Of a DNA stretch of 64,000 nt, positions 29,786 through 37,649 are shown in pieces. A model generated the notes under the pieces. The model worked only from the letters and a program-made list of their open reading frames with translations, did no database searches and was not told the DNA's origin. Where the stretch lies: assembly GCF_029894425.1 (NCBI RefSeq), contig NZ_JARXYJ010000001.1, positions 6,076,001 to 6,140,000 of the forward strand, written 5' to 3'. The translations under genes and the position numbers were made by a program. Position 1 is the stretch's first letter, and each line of letters begins with the position of its first letter. Source of the DNA: Streptomyces sp. SAI-127 (GTDB taxonomy: Bacteria; Actinomycetota; Actinomycetes; Streptomycetales; Streptomycetaceae).

Positions 29786-29815
29786 AGGGTTACACAACTC
29801 AGGTTGGCCAAGCAA
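29786..29815 (-). promoter_or_regulatory. Shared-family promoter P2 (minus strand)
   Basis: On the minus strand CTTGCTTGGCCAACC is followed by GAGTTGTG and TAACCC, the same layout as the other copies (N17-18 spacer). The -10 ends about 7 bases before the ATG at 29779. Confidence 0.65.
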
Positions 29816-29871
29816 GTCCCCGCGCGGCGAGCCGCACGTAAGGGGCGTGATCTGAGTTCGCGTGCCTCATG

Positions 29872-29910
29872 TTGGCCAACTTGACTTGGCCAACAATGCT
29901 TGGGTAACTT
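29872..29910 (+). promoter_or_regulatory. Shared-family promoter P3
   Basis: Two TTGGCCAA boxes (29872-29879 and 29886-29893) overlap the -35 TTGACT (29881-29886); an 18-bp spacer leads to TAACTT (29905-29910). Drives the gene at 29961, divergent from P2. Confidence 0.78.
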
Positions 29911-29960
29911 GTGTGACGCAGGCCGGGCGAACGCCCCGGCCGCGGCACCAGGAGGTCCCG

Positions 29961-31238
29961 ATGGCGAGCACCACCCCCACCGCCCCCGCTCAGGTCGGCA
30001 AAGGCCAGGCCGTGCACTACGTCCGCAAGGACTCGTTCCACTCCCACACCATCGGCTGCGGGCGCCTGGTGGCTACGGAGCTGACCGAGCAGCAGGCCGC
30101 CGGCCGCAAGGCGTGCGGACCCTGCAAGCGCGCCCTGGAGGCCCTGACCGCCGAGCAGCCGGCCGAGCAGGCCCCGGCCACCTCGGCCGAGGACGCCCGG
30201 GCCGCCAAGATCGCCGACATCGAGCGGCGCGTGCACCCCGTGGAGGCCGACACCGTCACGGCCGCCACCATGTTCGACCCCGAGCTGACCTACTACGCGG
30301 ACGGCACCCGCGTGGTCATGCGTGCCAAGGACACCGAGCGCACCGGCACCACCTTCGGGAAGGCCGGGAGCGGACTGCCGAACGTGTACGCCTACCAGGC
30401 CGTGCGCTGGGACGACGGCGACGCCGACCTGATCGCCCCCCACGTCCTCCACCGCGCCGACCAGGACGCCGAGGCGCACCGCCAGGAGCTGGTGACCGAG
30501 GTCGCCGCGCGCACCCTCGTCCTGTCCGCCCACGCCACCGCCCACAGCTTCCAGCCGGTCGACCAGCCGGACGGCGAGCGCATCGCCTGGACGTTCCGCA
30601 CCGGCAACGGTGCCAGCGCCCGCTACCGCTGGGTGTCCACCCGCAACGTCCTCAGCGACGGCAACGGCAGCGAGTACCGGTGGCAGGCCGAGCAGGCCGC
30701 CCGCCTCGCCCGCCGCACCGGCCTGGACGACGCCCCCATGGCTGAGCACATCGCCCTGGTGACCGCCGAGCCCACCAAGACCCTGGAGCGCATGGCCGCC
30801 GCCCTGGACCAGGACACCGTCTACGCCAAGGAGGTGGGCCCCGGCCGCTGGGAGGTCAAGCGCGGCGGCACTTTCATGGGCACCGTCCACGACGAGGGCG
30901 CCCGCATGCGCCGCGGCCGTTACGCCGCCTGGGCCCCGTACGCGGAGCGCCGCGACGGCCAGGTCGGGTTCCACCACGACCTGGACGCCGCCCGGGACGC
31001 CGTGGCCAAGGCGTGGCCCGTGGAGGTCGCCGAAATCGCCGGCGAACTGGGCGCGCCCGCCTCCCGCGTGCTGGAGGTTGCCGAGCAGGTCGCCCAGGAG
31101 TGGAAGCCCGAGGGTCGCCGCGCCATCCTGCGCGCCGAGGCATACACCGGCACGAACAGCCGGGTGACCCAGGCCGCCGCCGACGAGATCCGCCAGCGCC
31201 TGGAGCTGCCGGACCACGAGCAGGCCGCCCGCGCCTGA
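29961..31238 (+). CDS. Hypothetical protein with N-terminal zinc-like knuckle
   Basis: A 425-residue protein with AGGAGGT before the ATG. The first 60 residues hold HSHTIGCGRLVATE and GRKACGPCKRALEA, a small Cys/His knuckle shared with the neighbouring gene at 31416. A large soluble region of mixed structure follows (ELTYYADGTRVVMRAKDTER, FHHDLDAARDAVAKAWPV). No catalytic motif is recognised. It is expressed from P3, ends at a strong hairpin, and starts the series of single-gene units in this region. Confidence 0.72.
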   Translation: MASTTPTAPAQVGKGQAVHYVRKDSFHSHTIGCGRLVATELTEQQAAGRKACGPCKRALEALTAEQPAEQAPATSAEDARAAKIADIERRVHPVEADTVTAATMFDPELTYYADGTRVVMRAKDTERTGTTFGKAGSGLPNVYAYQAVRWDDGDADLIAPHVLHRADQDAEAHRQELVTEVAARTLVLSAHATAHSFQPVDQPDGERIAWTFRTGNGASARYRWVSTRNVLSDGNGSEYRWQAEQAARLARRTGLDDAPMAEHIALVTAEPTKTLERMAAALDQDTVYAKEVGPGRWEVKRGGTFMGTVHDEGARMRRGRYAAWAPYAERRDGQVGFHHDLDAARDAVAKAWPVEVAEIAGELGAPASRVLEVAEQVAQEWKPEGRRAILRAEAYTGTNSRVTQAAADEIRQRLELPDHEQAARA

Positions 31239-31261
31239 CCTCCCGCCGGCCGCCGCCCCGC

Positions 31262-31290
31262 CCCGCCTCCGGGGGCGGGGCGCCGCCGTA
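31262..31290 (+). terminator. GC hairpin after 29961 gene
   Basis: CGCCCCGCC and GGGGCGGGGCG form a tight stem shortly after the stop at 31238 and about 45 bases before promoter P4. Confidence 0.65.
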
Positions 31291-31335
31291 TCCAGGGCCT
31301 GGGACGCGTGACACTCCCGACTTTCTCTATCCAAC

Positions 31336-31365
31336 TTGACTTGGCCAAGGCGAGTTGGGTAAGTT
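31336..31365 (+). promoter_or_regulatory. Shared-family promoter P4
   Basis: TTGACT (31336-31341), 18 bp containing TGGCCAA, TAAGTT (31360-31365). The 75 bases from here to the ribosome site are nearly identical to those at P5. Confidence 0.8.
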
Positions 31366-31415
31366 ATGGGTTGTCAGGACGGGCAAGGGGCCCGGACGGA
31401 ACGGAAGGACACGCC

Positions 31416-32546
31416 ATGAACGCCACCACCACCACCAGCCCGGCCCAGGTCGGCAAGGGCCGCACCGTCCACCAGGTGCCCACCGGCGAGATGGTGACCC
31501 TGTGCGGCAGCACCGCCACCAGCCTCCTGGCCGCCGCCGAGGCCCAGAAGGGCAAGGCGTGCGCCAAGTGCACCAAGATCGCCGCCCTGCGGACCGCCGA
31601 GGCCGCCCCCGAGGCGCCGGCCGCCGAGGAGACCCCCGCCGCCGAGCAGGCGCCCACCGAGGCCGCCCCGGCCGTGGAGGCCACCCCGGTGTGGCGCACC
31701 CTCAAGGGCGCGGGCACCGACGGAGCGTTCATGATCTACGGCGACCTGCACGAGGCGCGCGGCAAGCTGATCTTTACCTCCTGGGGCACCGCGAAGCAGA
31801 TCAAGGGCCAGCCGTACACCTTCACCCGCCAGTGGAGCGGCAACCGCGGCTTCAACCGCTACCTGGAGGACACCGAGGGCCGCACCGTGGAGTTCAACGG
31901 CGGCATGGCCACCAGGGTCTGGATGGTGGACGGCATCCCGGCCCCGGCCGCCGACGTCGCCGAGCAGGCCCCCGCCGACGAGCAGGAGGCCCCGGAGGTC
32001 CCGGCCGTCCAGGAGGCCACCGAGGTGGACGACGCCCCCGCGGAGGTGGCCGAGCCGGCCGAGGCCGAGGAGGCCCCGGAGGCGGACGACGCCCCCGTCG
32101 AGGAGGCTCCCGAGACCGAGGACGCCCCGGCGGAGCCGGTCCAGGTGACCGCCTACACCGCCGCCCTGGAGGCCCTGCACATCAACGGCAAGGACAACGA
32201 CGACCGCACCCTGACCCTGGACGCCTCCACCGTCCAGGAGACCGTGGCCGCCATGCGCCGCATGCCCCGCTGGAACGCGGCACAGGAGCGGTTCACGGTC
32301 AACAAGGTGGCCCTGATCGTCGCCCGCAGCGCCGAGGGTGAGCGCGTATGGGTCCGCGGTGAGGCCGCCCCGATCCGGGTGGACTTCGCCGGTAACCCGA
32401 TCGCGGAGGACGCCCCCGCCGAGCCCGGCACCGTGGACATGGCCGCCGTGCTGGCCGCCACCCGGGTCCTGCGCCGCCGCGCGGAGGTCCAGCGGGTCAT
32501 CGCCAGCCGCACCGCGAGCACCCCGGCCGAGGCGCCCACCGCCTGA
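31416..32546 (+). CDS. Hypothetical acidic protein with zinc-like knuckle
   Basis: A 376-residue protein. The N-terminus (VHQVPTGEMVTLCGSTATSL, KGKACAKCTKI) parallels that of the gene at 29961. An Ala/Pro/Glu linker, a small beta domain (FTSWGTAKQIKGQPYTFTRQ), a second very acidic Glu/Ala/Pro linker and a helical C-terminal domain (LHINGKDNDDRTLTLDASTV, MRRMPRWNAAQERFTVNKVA) follow. Separate domains on long linkers suggest an adaptor-like protein. No known family. Confidence 0.7.
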   Translation: MNATTTTSPAQVGKGRTVHQVPTGEMVTLCGSTATSLLAAAEAQKGKACAKCTKIAALRTAEAAPEAPAAEETPAAEQAPTEAAPAVEATPVWRTLKGAGTDGAFMIYGDLHEARGKLIFTSWGTAKQIKGQPYTFTRQWSGNRGFNRYLEDTEGRTVEFNGGMATRVWMVDGIPAPAADVAEQAPADEQEAPEVPAVQEATEVDDAPAEVAEPAEAEEAPEADDAPVEEAPETEDAPAEPVQVTAYTAALEALHINGKDNDDRTLTLDASTVQETVAAMRRMPRWNAAQERFTVNKVALIVARSAEGERVWVRGEAAPIRVDFAGNPIAEDAPAEPGTVDMAAVLAATRVLRRRAEVQRVIASRTASTPAEAPTA

Positions 32547-32565
32547 CCGACCGGCCCCGCCCAGG

Positions 32566-32598
32566 ACGCCCCGCCCCCGCCAGGGGGACGGGGCGCCG
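32566..32598 (+). terminator. GC hairpin after 31416 gene
   Basis: CGCCCCGCCCCC and GGGGGACGGGGCG pair around GCCA, between the stop at 32546 and promoter P5. Confidence 0.65.
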
Positions 32599-32636
32599 GC
32601 AGTTCCGGGAGGCGACACGCGACACTCCCGAACAGC

Positions 32637-32675
32637 TTGGCCAACTTGACTTGGCCAACGTGAGTTGGGTAAGTT
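32637..32675 (+). promoter_or_regulatory. Shared-family promoter P5
   Basis: TTGGCCAA boxes at 32637-32644 and 32651-32658 flank TTGACT (32646-32651); 18 bp further is TAAGTT (32670-32675). Drives the gene at 32727. Confidence 0.8.
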
Positions 32676-32726
32676 ATGGGTTGTCAGGACGGGCGAGGGG
32701 CCCGGACGGAACGGAGGGACAGCGCA

Positions 32727-33488
32727 ATGAACATCACCGCCAAGGCCGCGCAGCAGATCGCCCGCCTCGTGGACGCCGAGGACGCCCTCACCGCCGCCCG
32801 CCGCGAGGAGGCCAAGACCGCCAAGGCCGCCCAGCGCGCCACCGACCGCGCCAAGGCTGCCCGCGCCAAGGTCGCCCCCGCCCGCGCCGAGCTGCGCAAG
32901 GCCGAGCGCACCGGCAAGGGCCTGGCCGCCGCCACCCGCCGCCTGACCGCCCGCATGGCCAAGGCTGCCGACCTGGAGCAGACGGCCCGCGTCGCCCGCC
33001 ACCAGGCCCGCCTGGCCGCCCGCGCCGCCCGCGCCGCCGCCCGCCGCCTGGACCGCCTGGCCCTGCGCGCCGCCACCACGGCCACCCGCATGGTGGGCGA
33101 GGTCGCCGAGCGCATGGGCCGCCACACGGCCACCGCCCCAGAGCAGGACAAGACGCTGCCGGTGGAGGAGCTGCCCGCCGTCAAGGAGATCGAGGCCCAC
33201 GCGGACCGCTTCAAGGCCCTGGACGCCGACGCCAAGGCCACGGCCAAGCTGGCCGACGCGGAGAAGAAGTGGCTGCGCCGCCTGCCCGTGGGCGTGTACG
33301 GCCGCGTGACCGTCACCCGCACCAACGGCGGCACGGTCATCGACGCCGACCAGGTCGCCGTGGCCTACCTGGACAACGGCCTGGGAGTGCCCCCGCGCAA
33401 GGCCCGCAAGGACACCTTCAAGGTGGCCCTGGCCGAGGCCCCCGCCGTGGAGGTCGCCGAGGACGTCGCCCTGGTCCTGACCGCCTGA
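32727..33488 (+). CDS. Ala/Arg-rich coiled-coil protein
   Basis: A 253-residue protein. Residues 1-130 are a continuous Ala/Arg/Lys helix (ARRLDRLALRAATTATRMVG), most likely a long basic coiled coil. A short linker leads to a C-terminal domain (VGVYGRVTVTRTNGGTVIDA, DQVAVAYLDNGLGVPPRK). The basic helix would suit nucleic-acid or nucleoid association. It starts a small operon from P5. No known family. Confidence 0.68.
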   Translation: MNITAKAAQQIARLVDAEDALTAARREEAKTAKAAQRATDRAKAARAKVAPARAELRKAERTGKGLAAATRRLTARMAKAADLEQTARVARHQARLAARAARAAARRLDRLALRAATTATRMVGEVAERMGRHTATAPEQDKTLPVEELPAVKEIEAHADRFKALDADAKATAKLADAEKKWLRRLPVGVYGRVTVTRTNGGTVIDADQVAVAYLDNGLGVPPRKARKDTFKVALAEAPAVEVAEDVALVLTA

Positions 33489-33508
33489 CCCACCCCCCCA
33501 ACCCGCCG

Positions 33509-33531
33509 GGCCCCACCCGGGGCCCGGCCCC
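33509..33531 (+). terminator. Intergenic GC hairpin
   Basis: GGGCCCC-ACC-CGGGGCCC in the gap between two genes of the P5 operon. Confidence 0.5.
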
Positions 33532-33552
33532 ACCGAAGAAACGGAGCCCCCC

Positions 33553-33726
33553 ATGGCCGCCCAGACCCGCCCCGCCCCCGCCACCACGACCGAGCAGGCC
33601 CCCGTCCTGTGGCGCGGCGCGACTGTGCCCAAGAGCCTCGCCGCCGACTGGGACGGCGAGACCGCCGCCGCCTGGCGCCGCGACGTAGCCCGCGCCCTGG
33701 GCTACTACGTCCCGCCCACCGGCTGA
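33553..33726 (+). CDS. 57-aa small protein
   Basis: ATG 33553 follows ACGGAG and opens a 57-residue frame reading APVLWRGATVPKSLAADWDG then ETAAAWRRDVARALGYYVPP. It lies between two intergenic hairpins and fits the regular gene-hairpin-gene pattern of the region, so I consider it real. Confidence 0.6.
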   Translation: MAAQTRPAPATTTEQAPVLWRGATVPKSLAADWDGETAAAWRRDVARALGYYVPPTG

Positions 33727-33741
33727 CCCACCCCGCACCGC

Positions 33742-33766
33742 CCTGCCGGGCGCACCAGGCGCCCGG
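33742..33766 (+). terminator. Intergenic GC hairpin
   Basis: CGGGCGC-ACCAG-GCGCCCG, a hairpin of the same type as the CCCGATA copies but with a different loop, between 33726 and 33795. Confidence 0.5.
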
Positions 33767-33794
33767 CCCCCACCGAAGAAACGGAGCACACCCC

Positions 33795-34217
33795 ATGTCG
33801 ATCCTGCCGCGCCACACCCCCCAGGTTCACCTGGACGCCCTCACCGAGGAACTGACCGCCGCCGGCATCACCCTGGGCCCCGTCAAGCCAGGCACCCGCG
33901 TGACCCGCATCGTGGACCACGGCGGCATCCGCTGGGAGCTGACGTTCCTCGGCAGCCGCTACGGGTGGGCGCTGCGCGGCCCCGGCGTCGAGCACGGCGT
34001 GGGCGTGGACGCCCCCGAGGCCGCCGAGCGCATCGCCGCAGCCGCCATGGACGCCGACGAGCCCGGCATCCCCGCCCCGGCCACCTGGCGCGGCGTGCCC
34101 GTGCCCCAGGAGTACGCCACCAGCTGGGACAGCCCGGCCGCCGTCGCCTGGCGAGACGGAGCAGGCGTCGCCCTGGCGGTTGCCGGCCTGCGCGCCGCCG
34201 CCCAGGGCGACAGCTGA
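33795..34217 (+). CDS. Hypothetical protein
   Basis: A 140-residue protein (LDALTEELTAAGITLGPVKP, GTRVTRIVDHGGIRWELTFL) with an alpha-beta start and a helical end. ACGGAG precedes the ATG. No family recognised; third gene of the P5 operon. Confidence 0.64.
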   Translation: MSILPRHTPQVHLDALTEELTAAGITLGPVKPGTRVTRIVDHGGIRWELTFLGSRYGWALRGPGVEHGVGVDAPEAAERIAAAAMDADEPGIPAPATWRGVPVPQEYATSWDSPAAVAWRDGAGVALAVAGLRAAAQGDS

Positions 34218-34235
34218 CCCCACCCCGCACCGCCC

Positions 34236-34266
34236 GGGCCGGGCGCACCCGATAGGCGCCCGGCCC
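34236..34266 (+). repeat. CCCGATA-loop hairpin, copy 4
   Basis: A perfect 11-bp stem (34236-34246 with 34256-34266) and loop A-CCCGATA-G. Confidence 0.8.
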
Positions 34267-34293
34267 GCTCCCCCCTGGAGAGGAACCACCGCC

Positions 34294-34500
34294 ATGGCCG
34301 CACCCGCCCTGTACGGAGTCGCCGCGCGCGACGTCACCACCGGCGACCTGCTCACCTGCGACTCCGTGTTCGACCTGGCGGACCTGCCCGCCCTGCTGGA
34401 GGACTACCGGATCCGCTACGAGGACCGGGCCGACGTGCTGATCGACCTGGACACCACCCCCACCGCCCCCCTGCCCACCCCGCCTGACCCGCAGGGGTGA
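34294..34500 (+). CDS. Small hypothetical protein
   Basis: A 68-residue acidic protein (LLTCDSVFDLADLPALLEDY) with GGAGAGG before the ATG. Last gene of the P5 operon; unnamed. Confidence 0.6.
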   Translation: MAAPALYGVAARDVTTGDLLTCDSVFDLADLPALLEDYRIRYEDRADVLIDLDTTPTAPLPTPPDPQG

Positions 34501-34537
34501 AACTGCCTCCCACCTGCCACAACCCCTCTTGCCCAAC

Positions 34538-34567
34538 TTGACTTGGGCAAGAGGGGTTGTATAGCGT
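34538..34567 (+). promoter_or_regulatory. Shared-family promoter P6
   Basis: TTGACT (34538-34543), 18 bp, TAGCGT (34562-34567), inside TTGCCCAACTTGACTTGGGC. The downstream GGGGTGTTGGA is also found after P8 and P9. A longer inverted repeat CCCCTCTTGCCC/GGGCAAGAGGGG covers the -35. Confidence 0.72.
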
Positions 34568-34606
34568 TCGGGGTGTTGGACCGCACCACCAAACGAAGGA
34601 GCCCCC

Positions 34607-37072
34607 ATGGCCATGAACCCGATCCCCAGCACCCCCACCGTGGCGATCGCCCGGGAGCTGCGCCGCCTGGGCCTCAAGCAGGGCAGGGGCGGCGACTTCA
34701 CCGTGGCCGGCGACTACGTGAACGGAGAGCGCCGCTTCACCTACGTGACCCTGTACCGCCGGGAGGCGGAGGTCCTGGTCGCCGAGCGCGCCGACGAGAT
34801 CGAGGAGCGCACCGCAAACGGCCCGTTCCCCTTCAAGGTGAGCGTGCGCTACATGGGCGACCGCCCGGTCGCCAGCATCCACAACGGCGCCGCCGAGCGC
34901 GTGAGGGAGCTCCCGGAGTCCGCCCGCACCGCCGCCGACGAGCAGCCGGCCGAGGAGGCCCCCGAGGCCCCGGCGGCGACCGAAACGGCCGACGCCCCGC
35001 AGGCCGCCGTCGAGGTGGACCCCACCGACTGGCGCGCCGAGCAGGCCGCCCGCGCCCTGGCCTGGTCCAGCAAGCACGCCGCCGCCGTCCGGGCCGCCGT
35101 CGACGGCCACCTCCTCCGCGACGAGGACGGCACCCCCCGCCTGGTCGCCCGCCCCGGCCTGGCCGGAACCCCCATCGCCGCCGGCCGCCTCATCCCCCTG
35201 GAGGCCGCCGGGTACCTGGTTCACGGCGACGCCGACGAGCACGGCCGCCGCCCGATCCTGGCCACCGCCGACGCCCGCCGCGCCCTGGCCCTGTGGGACC
35301 ACTTCCAGCCCGCCCCCGTGGAGCGCGGCCGCAAGCAGGAGCACCAGGCCCTCCCGCCGCTGCAGGGCGGCGAGGAGCACCAGCGGCGCGCCGCCAAGTT
35401 CCGCGCCGAGCAGGCCCAGCGCGAGGTGGAGCGGGAGTGGCTCTACGCCGAGCTGGAGCAGCGCCACGCCGCCGAGGCCCTGGAAGACCGCTGCTGGGAC
35501 GCGTGGGCCCGCGTACAGGACATCACCCACCGCCTCGGCCGCAAGGTGCCCGCCGGGTGGGCGCCCACCGAGGAGGAGGCGCAGCTCCACAGCCTGGACC
35601 CGGAGATCGTGGCCCTGCTGCGCCAGCGCGCCGCCGAGGCGGCCGAGCAGGCCCCCCGGGACACCGACACCGCGGCGGCCGTCGACGGCCCGCAGCAGGC
35701 CGAGCAGGCCCCCGCGCAGGGGGAGCTGTGGAACGGCCGCCCCGGGCCGATCCCCGGGCCCGGCGTGGTCGAGCCCGGCATGCACGTGGAGTACCTGCCC
35801 CCGTTCCGCCCGGGCGCCCGCACCCGCCACTGCCACGGCGGCACGATCGTGAGCGTGGGCACCACCTGCGTGCGCTGGAGGCCCTACAAGTGGCACCAGG
35901 ACGTGCGCACCCCGCTGGAGCACATGCGCATTGACCCCAACATGCACGTCAACCAGCGGGAATGGGTGCGCCGCATGGCCGCCGACCTGGACGCCGGGCG
36001 CAAGCTGACCCGCCATCCGGAGTGGACCGTGTGGAGCCTGGCCCAGCACCTGGAGCACGCCGCCGAGCAGGCCGCCGCCGCGGCAGCCCTCGAGGAAGCA
36101 CCCGCCCCGGCCGAGGCGCCCGCCCCCCGCGTGGTCGTCATCCCGTGCGGAGGTGCCAAGCAGGCCCAGGCCGCCCCGGCAGGGGAGCTCTACACCGGCG
36201 GGTATCACCGGGCCTGCCGACGCGCTGCTGACGCCCTCACCGCCCAGGGCGGCACCGTCCTGGTGCTCAGCGCCCTCCACGGCCTGGTGCCCCTGGACCA
36301 GGTGCTGGAGCCGTACGACGTGCGCATGGGTCAGCCGGGCAGCGTCACCCCGGCCCGGCTGGCCGAGCAGGCCCGGGCCCTGGGCGTGGACCAGGCCGCG
36401 GACGTCACCGTGCTGGGCGGCGCCGCCTACACCGCCGCCGCCCTGACCGTGTGGCCCGAGGCGGCCACCCCGCTGGCCGGCCTCGGCGGCATGGGCTACC
36501 AGCTCCAGGCCCTGGCCGCCATCGCGGCCGGGGCCGCACCCGCCTCCCACCTGCCGGAACGCGACATCCGACCCGTTGACCAACTTGCGTTGTCCAAGTC
36601 GAGTTGTGTAACGTGTGAAGCACCGGGAAGGCGCAGGGCCCGACCGGGAAGGGAGACCGACCGTGTTCACCGTTGGCCAGCAGATCCGCACCACCGTCGA
36701 CCTCACCGACACCGAGGCGTACGAGGCCGGCGACTGGGAGGGCGAGGAGATCGACGCCCCCGCCGGAACGCTGGGCACCGTCCAGGCCCTGCCGGACTCC
36801 ACCAGCGGCTACGGGGTGCTCCTGTCCTGCGACCCGCACGACGTGCCCGCGGAGTACAGCGCGGACGAGATCACCGCCGCCTGACCCACCCACCCCCCGC
36901 CCCACCCTGGGCCCGGGTGCACCCGATATGCACCCGGACCCGCCCCACCCACCCGAGAGGACACCCCCCATGGCCCGCCGCACCGTTACCGCCCGCACCC
37001 TGGACCTGTTCACCGGCCGCGACGGCGCCGCCCTCACCTTCATGGAGGCCACCGTCATGCTCGTGGCCATGA
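34607..37072 (+). CDS. Large multidomain protein with DUF6884-like domain; C-terminus probably runs past its natural stop
   Basis: The open frame gives 821 residues. The N-terminal 110 residues (PTVAIARELRRLGLKQGRGG) and the middle are helical with Glu/Ala linkers. Residues about 505-650 form a compact domain: VVVIPCGGAKQ, ELYTGGYHRACRRAADAL, VLVLSALHGLVPLDQV, YDVRMGQPGSVTPARLA, ADVTVLGGAAY. This is the pattern I associate with DUF6884. From about base 36575 onward the frame crosses promoter P7, the whole gene at 36663 and a hairpin as Arg/Pro-rich nonsense, so the real protein likely ended near residue 660 and a small indel removed its stop. Biochemical role unknown. Confidence 0.65.
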   Translation: MAMNPIPSTPTVAIARELRRLGLKQGRGGDFTVAGDYVNGERRFTYVTLYRREAEVLVAERADEIEERTANGPFPFKVSVRYMGDRPVASIHNGAAERVRELPESARTAADEQPAEEAPEAPAATETADAPQAAVEVDPTDWRAEQAARALAWSSKHAAAVRAAVDGHLLRDEDGTPRLVARPGLAGTPIAAGRLIPLEAAGYLVHGDADEHGRRPILATADARRALALWDHFQPAPVERGRKQEHQALPPLQGGEEHQRRAAKFRAEQAQREVEREWLYAELEQRHAAEALEDRCWDAWARVQDITHRLGRKVPAGWAPTEEEAQLHSLDPEIVALLRQRAAEAAEQAPRDTDTAAAVDGPQQAEQAPAQGELWNGRPGPIPGPGVVEPGMHVEYLPPFRPGARTRHCHGGTIVSVGTTCVRWRPYKWHQDVRTPLEHMRIDPNMHVNQREWVRRMAADLDAGRKLTRHPEWTVWSLAQHLEHAAEQAAAAAALEEAPAPAEAPAPRVVVIPCGGAKQAQAAPAGELYTGGYHRACRRAADALTAQGGTVLVLSALHGLVPLDQVLEPYDVRMGQPGSVTPARLAEQARALGVDQAADVTVLGGAAYTAAALTVWPEAATPLAGLGGMGYQLQALAAIAAGAAPASHLPERDIRPVDQLALSKSSCVTCEAPGRRRARPGRETDRVHRWPADPHHRRPHRHRGVRGRRLGGRGDRRPRRNAGHRPGPAGLHQRLRGAPVLRPARRARGVQRGRDHRRLTHPPPAPPWARVHPICTRTRPTHPRGHPPWPAAPLPPAPWTCSPAATAPPSPSWRPPSCSWP
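36585..36614 (+). promoter_or_regulatory. Shared-family promoter P7
   Basis: TTGCGT (36585-36590), 18 bp, TAACGT (36609-36614) with degenerate TTGnCCAA boxes on both sides of the -35. Drives the gene at 36663. Confidence 0.72.
36663..36884 (+). CDS. Small hypothetical protein
   Basis: A 73-residue protein, GTG start after GGGAG. It reads as a small beta-rich domain (FTVGQQIRTTVDLTDTEAYE, GTLGTVQALPDSTSGYGVLL). It has its own family promoter and is followed by a CCCGATA-loop hairpin, so it is real even though the frame of the upstream gene runs across it. Confidence 0.72.
   Translation: MFTVGQQIRTTVDLTDTEAYEAGDWEGEEIDAPAGTLGTVQALPDSTSGYGVLLSCDPHDVPAEYSADEITAA
36914..36936 (+). repeat. CCCGATA-loop hairpin, copy 5
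   Basis: CGGGTGCA (36914-36921) and TGCACCCG (36929-36936) enclose exactly CCCGATA (36922-36928). Confidence 0.82.
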
Positions 37073-37467
37073 CCTCCGCCCAGGTGGCCGCCTGGAAGTG
37101 GGTGGGCGACGAGACGGACGGCACCGACCCTGTCCAGGGGTGGGAGGTGCGCGACCGCACCGGCTCCCTGCTCGGAGTGATCCTGCCCCTCGGTCACATG
37201 GCCACCGCCATCCATGCCGAGTGGTACGACGCCGAGGCCGGTGAGTTCTTCCCGGCAGGGGAGACCAGCACCGCCGTGCTCACGCAGGCCATCTCCCTGG
37301 TGGTCGACGCCCGCCGCCGCGCCGTGGGGGATCTGCCCGCCGGCCGGGACTACGTCCTGGACCCGGAGCCCCCGGCCTCCCACCGGCGGAGCGGGATGTG
37401 CCACTGGCTGTACTGCTTCGACTCCCACTGTGTGGACCACGGGCCCGTGTGGGCCACCGCGGCCTGA
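36970..37467 (+). CDS. Hypothetical protein
   Basis: A 165-residue protein. A helical N-terminus (DGAALTFMEATVMLVAMTSA), a beta segment (GWEVRDRTGSLLGVILPLGH) and a C-terminal Cys/His set (RSGMCHWLYCFDSHCVDHGP) that could bind a metal. Second gene of the P7 unit. No known family. Confidence 0.68.
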   Translation: MARRTVTARTLDLFTGRDGAALTFMEATVMLVAMTSAQVAAWKWVGDETDGTDPVQGWEVRDRTGSLLGVILPLGHMATAIHAEWYDAEAGEFFPAGETSTAVLTQAISLVVDARRRAVGDLPAGRDYVLDPEPPASHRRSGMCHWLYCFDSHCVDHGPVWATAA

Positions 37468-37483
37468 CCGCCGCACCCTCTCC

Positions 37484-37512
37484 GGCCGGGCGCACCCGAT
37501 GAGCGCCCGGCC
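37484..37512 (+). repeat. CCCGATG-loop hairpin, copy 6
   Basis: GGCCGGGCGC (37484-37493) pairs with 37503-37512; the loop is A-CCCGATG-A, a one-base variant of the family. Confidence 0.78.
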
Positions 37513-37572
37513 GCTGCTGTGTCCGGGCACCTCCTGACCTGCCGCGACACGCCACAGAACACGTTGGCCAAC

Positions 37573-37602
37573 TTGACTTGCCCAACGTGAGTTGGGTAAC
37601 GT
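37573..37602 (+). promoter_or_regulatory. Shared-family promoter P8
   Basis: TTGACT (37573-37578), 18 bp, TAACGT (37597-37602), preceded by TTGGCCAA and followed by GGGGTGTTGGA. Drives the gene at 37650. Confidence 0.78.
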
Positions 37603-37649
37603 GTGGGGTGTTGGAGGGCAATACAGCCCCCCGGGAACGGAGCACCCAC

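Noticed and set aside
31374..33632. Very long minus-strand open frame opposite three plus-strand genes
   Set aside because: High-GC codon-position shadow: low-complexity Gly/Ala/Val composition, no ribosome site, and clear plus-strand genes with promoters on the other strand. The same applies to 37350-39065, 39081-41228, 41247-42740 and 55584-58187 on the minus strand.
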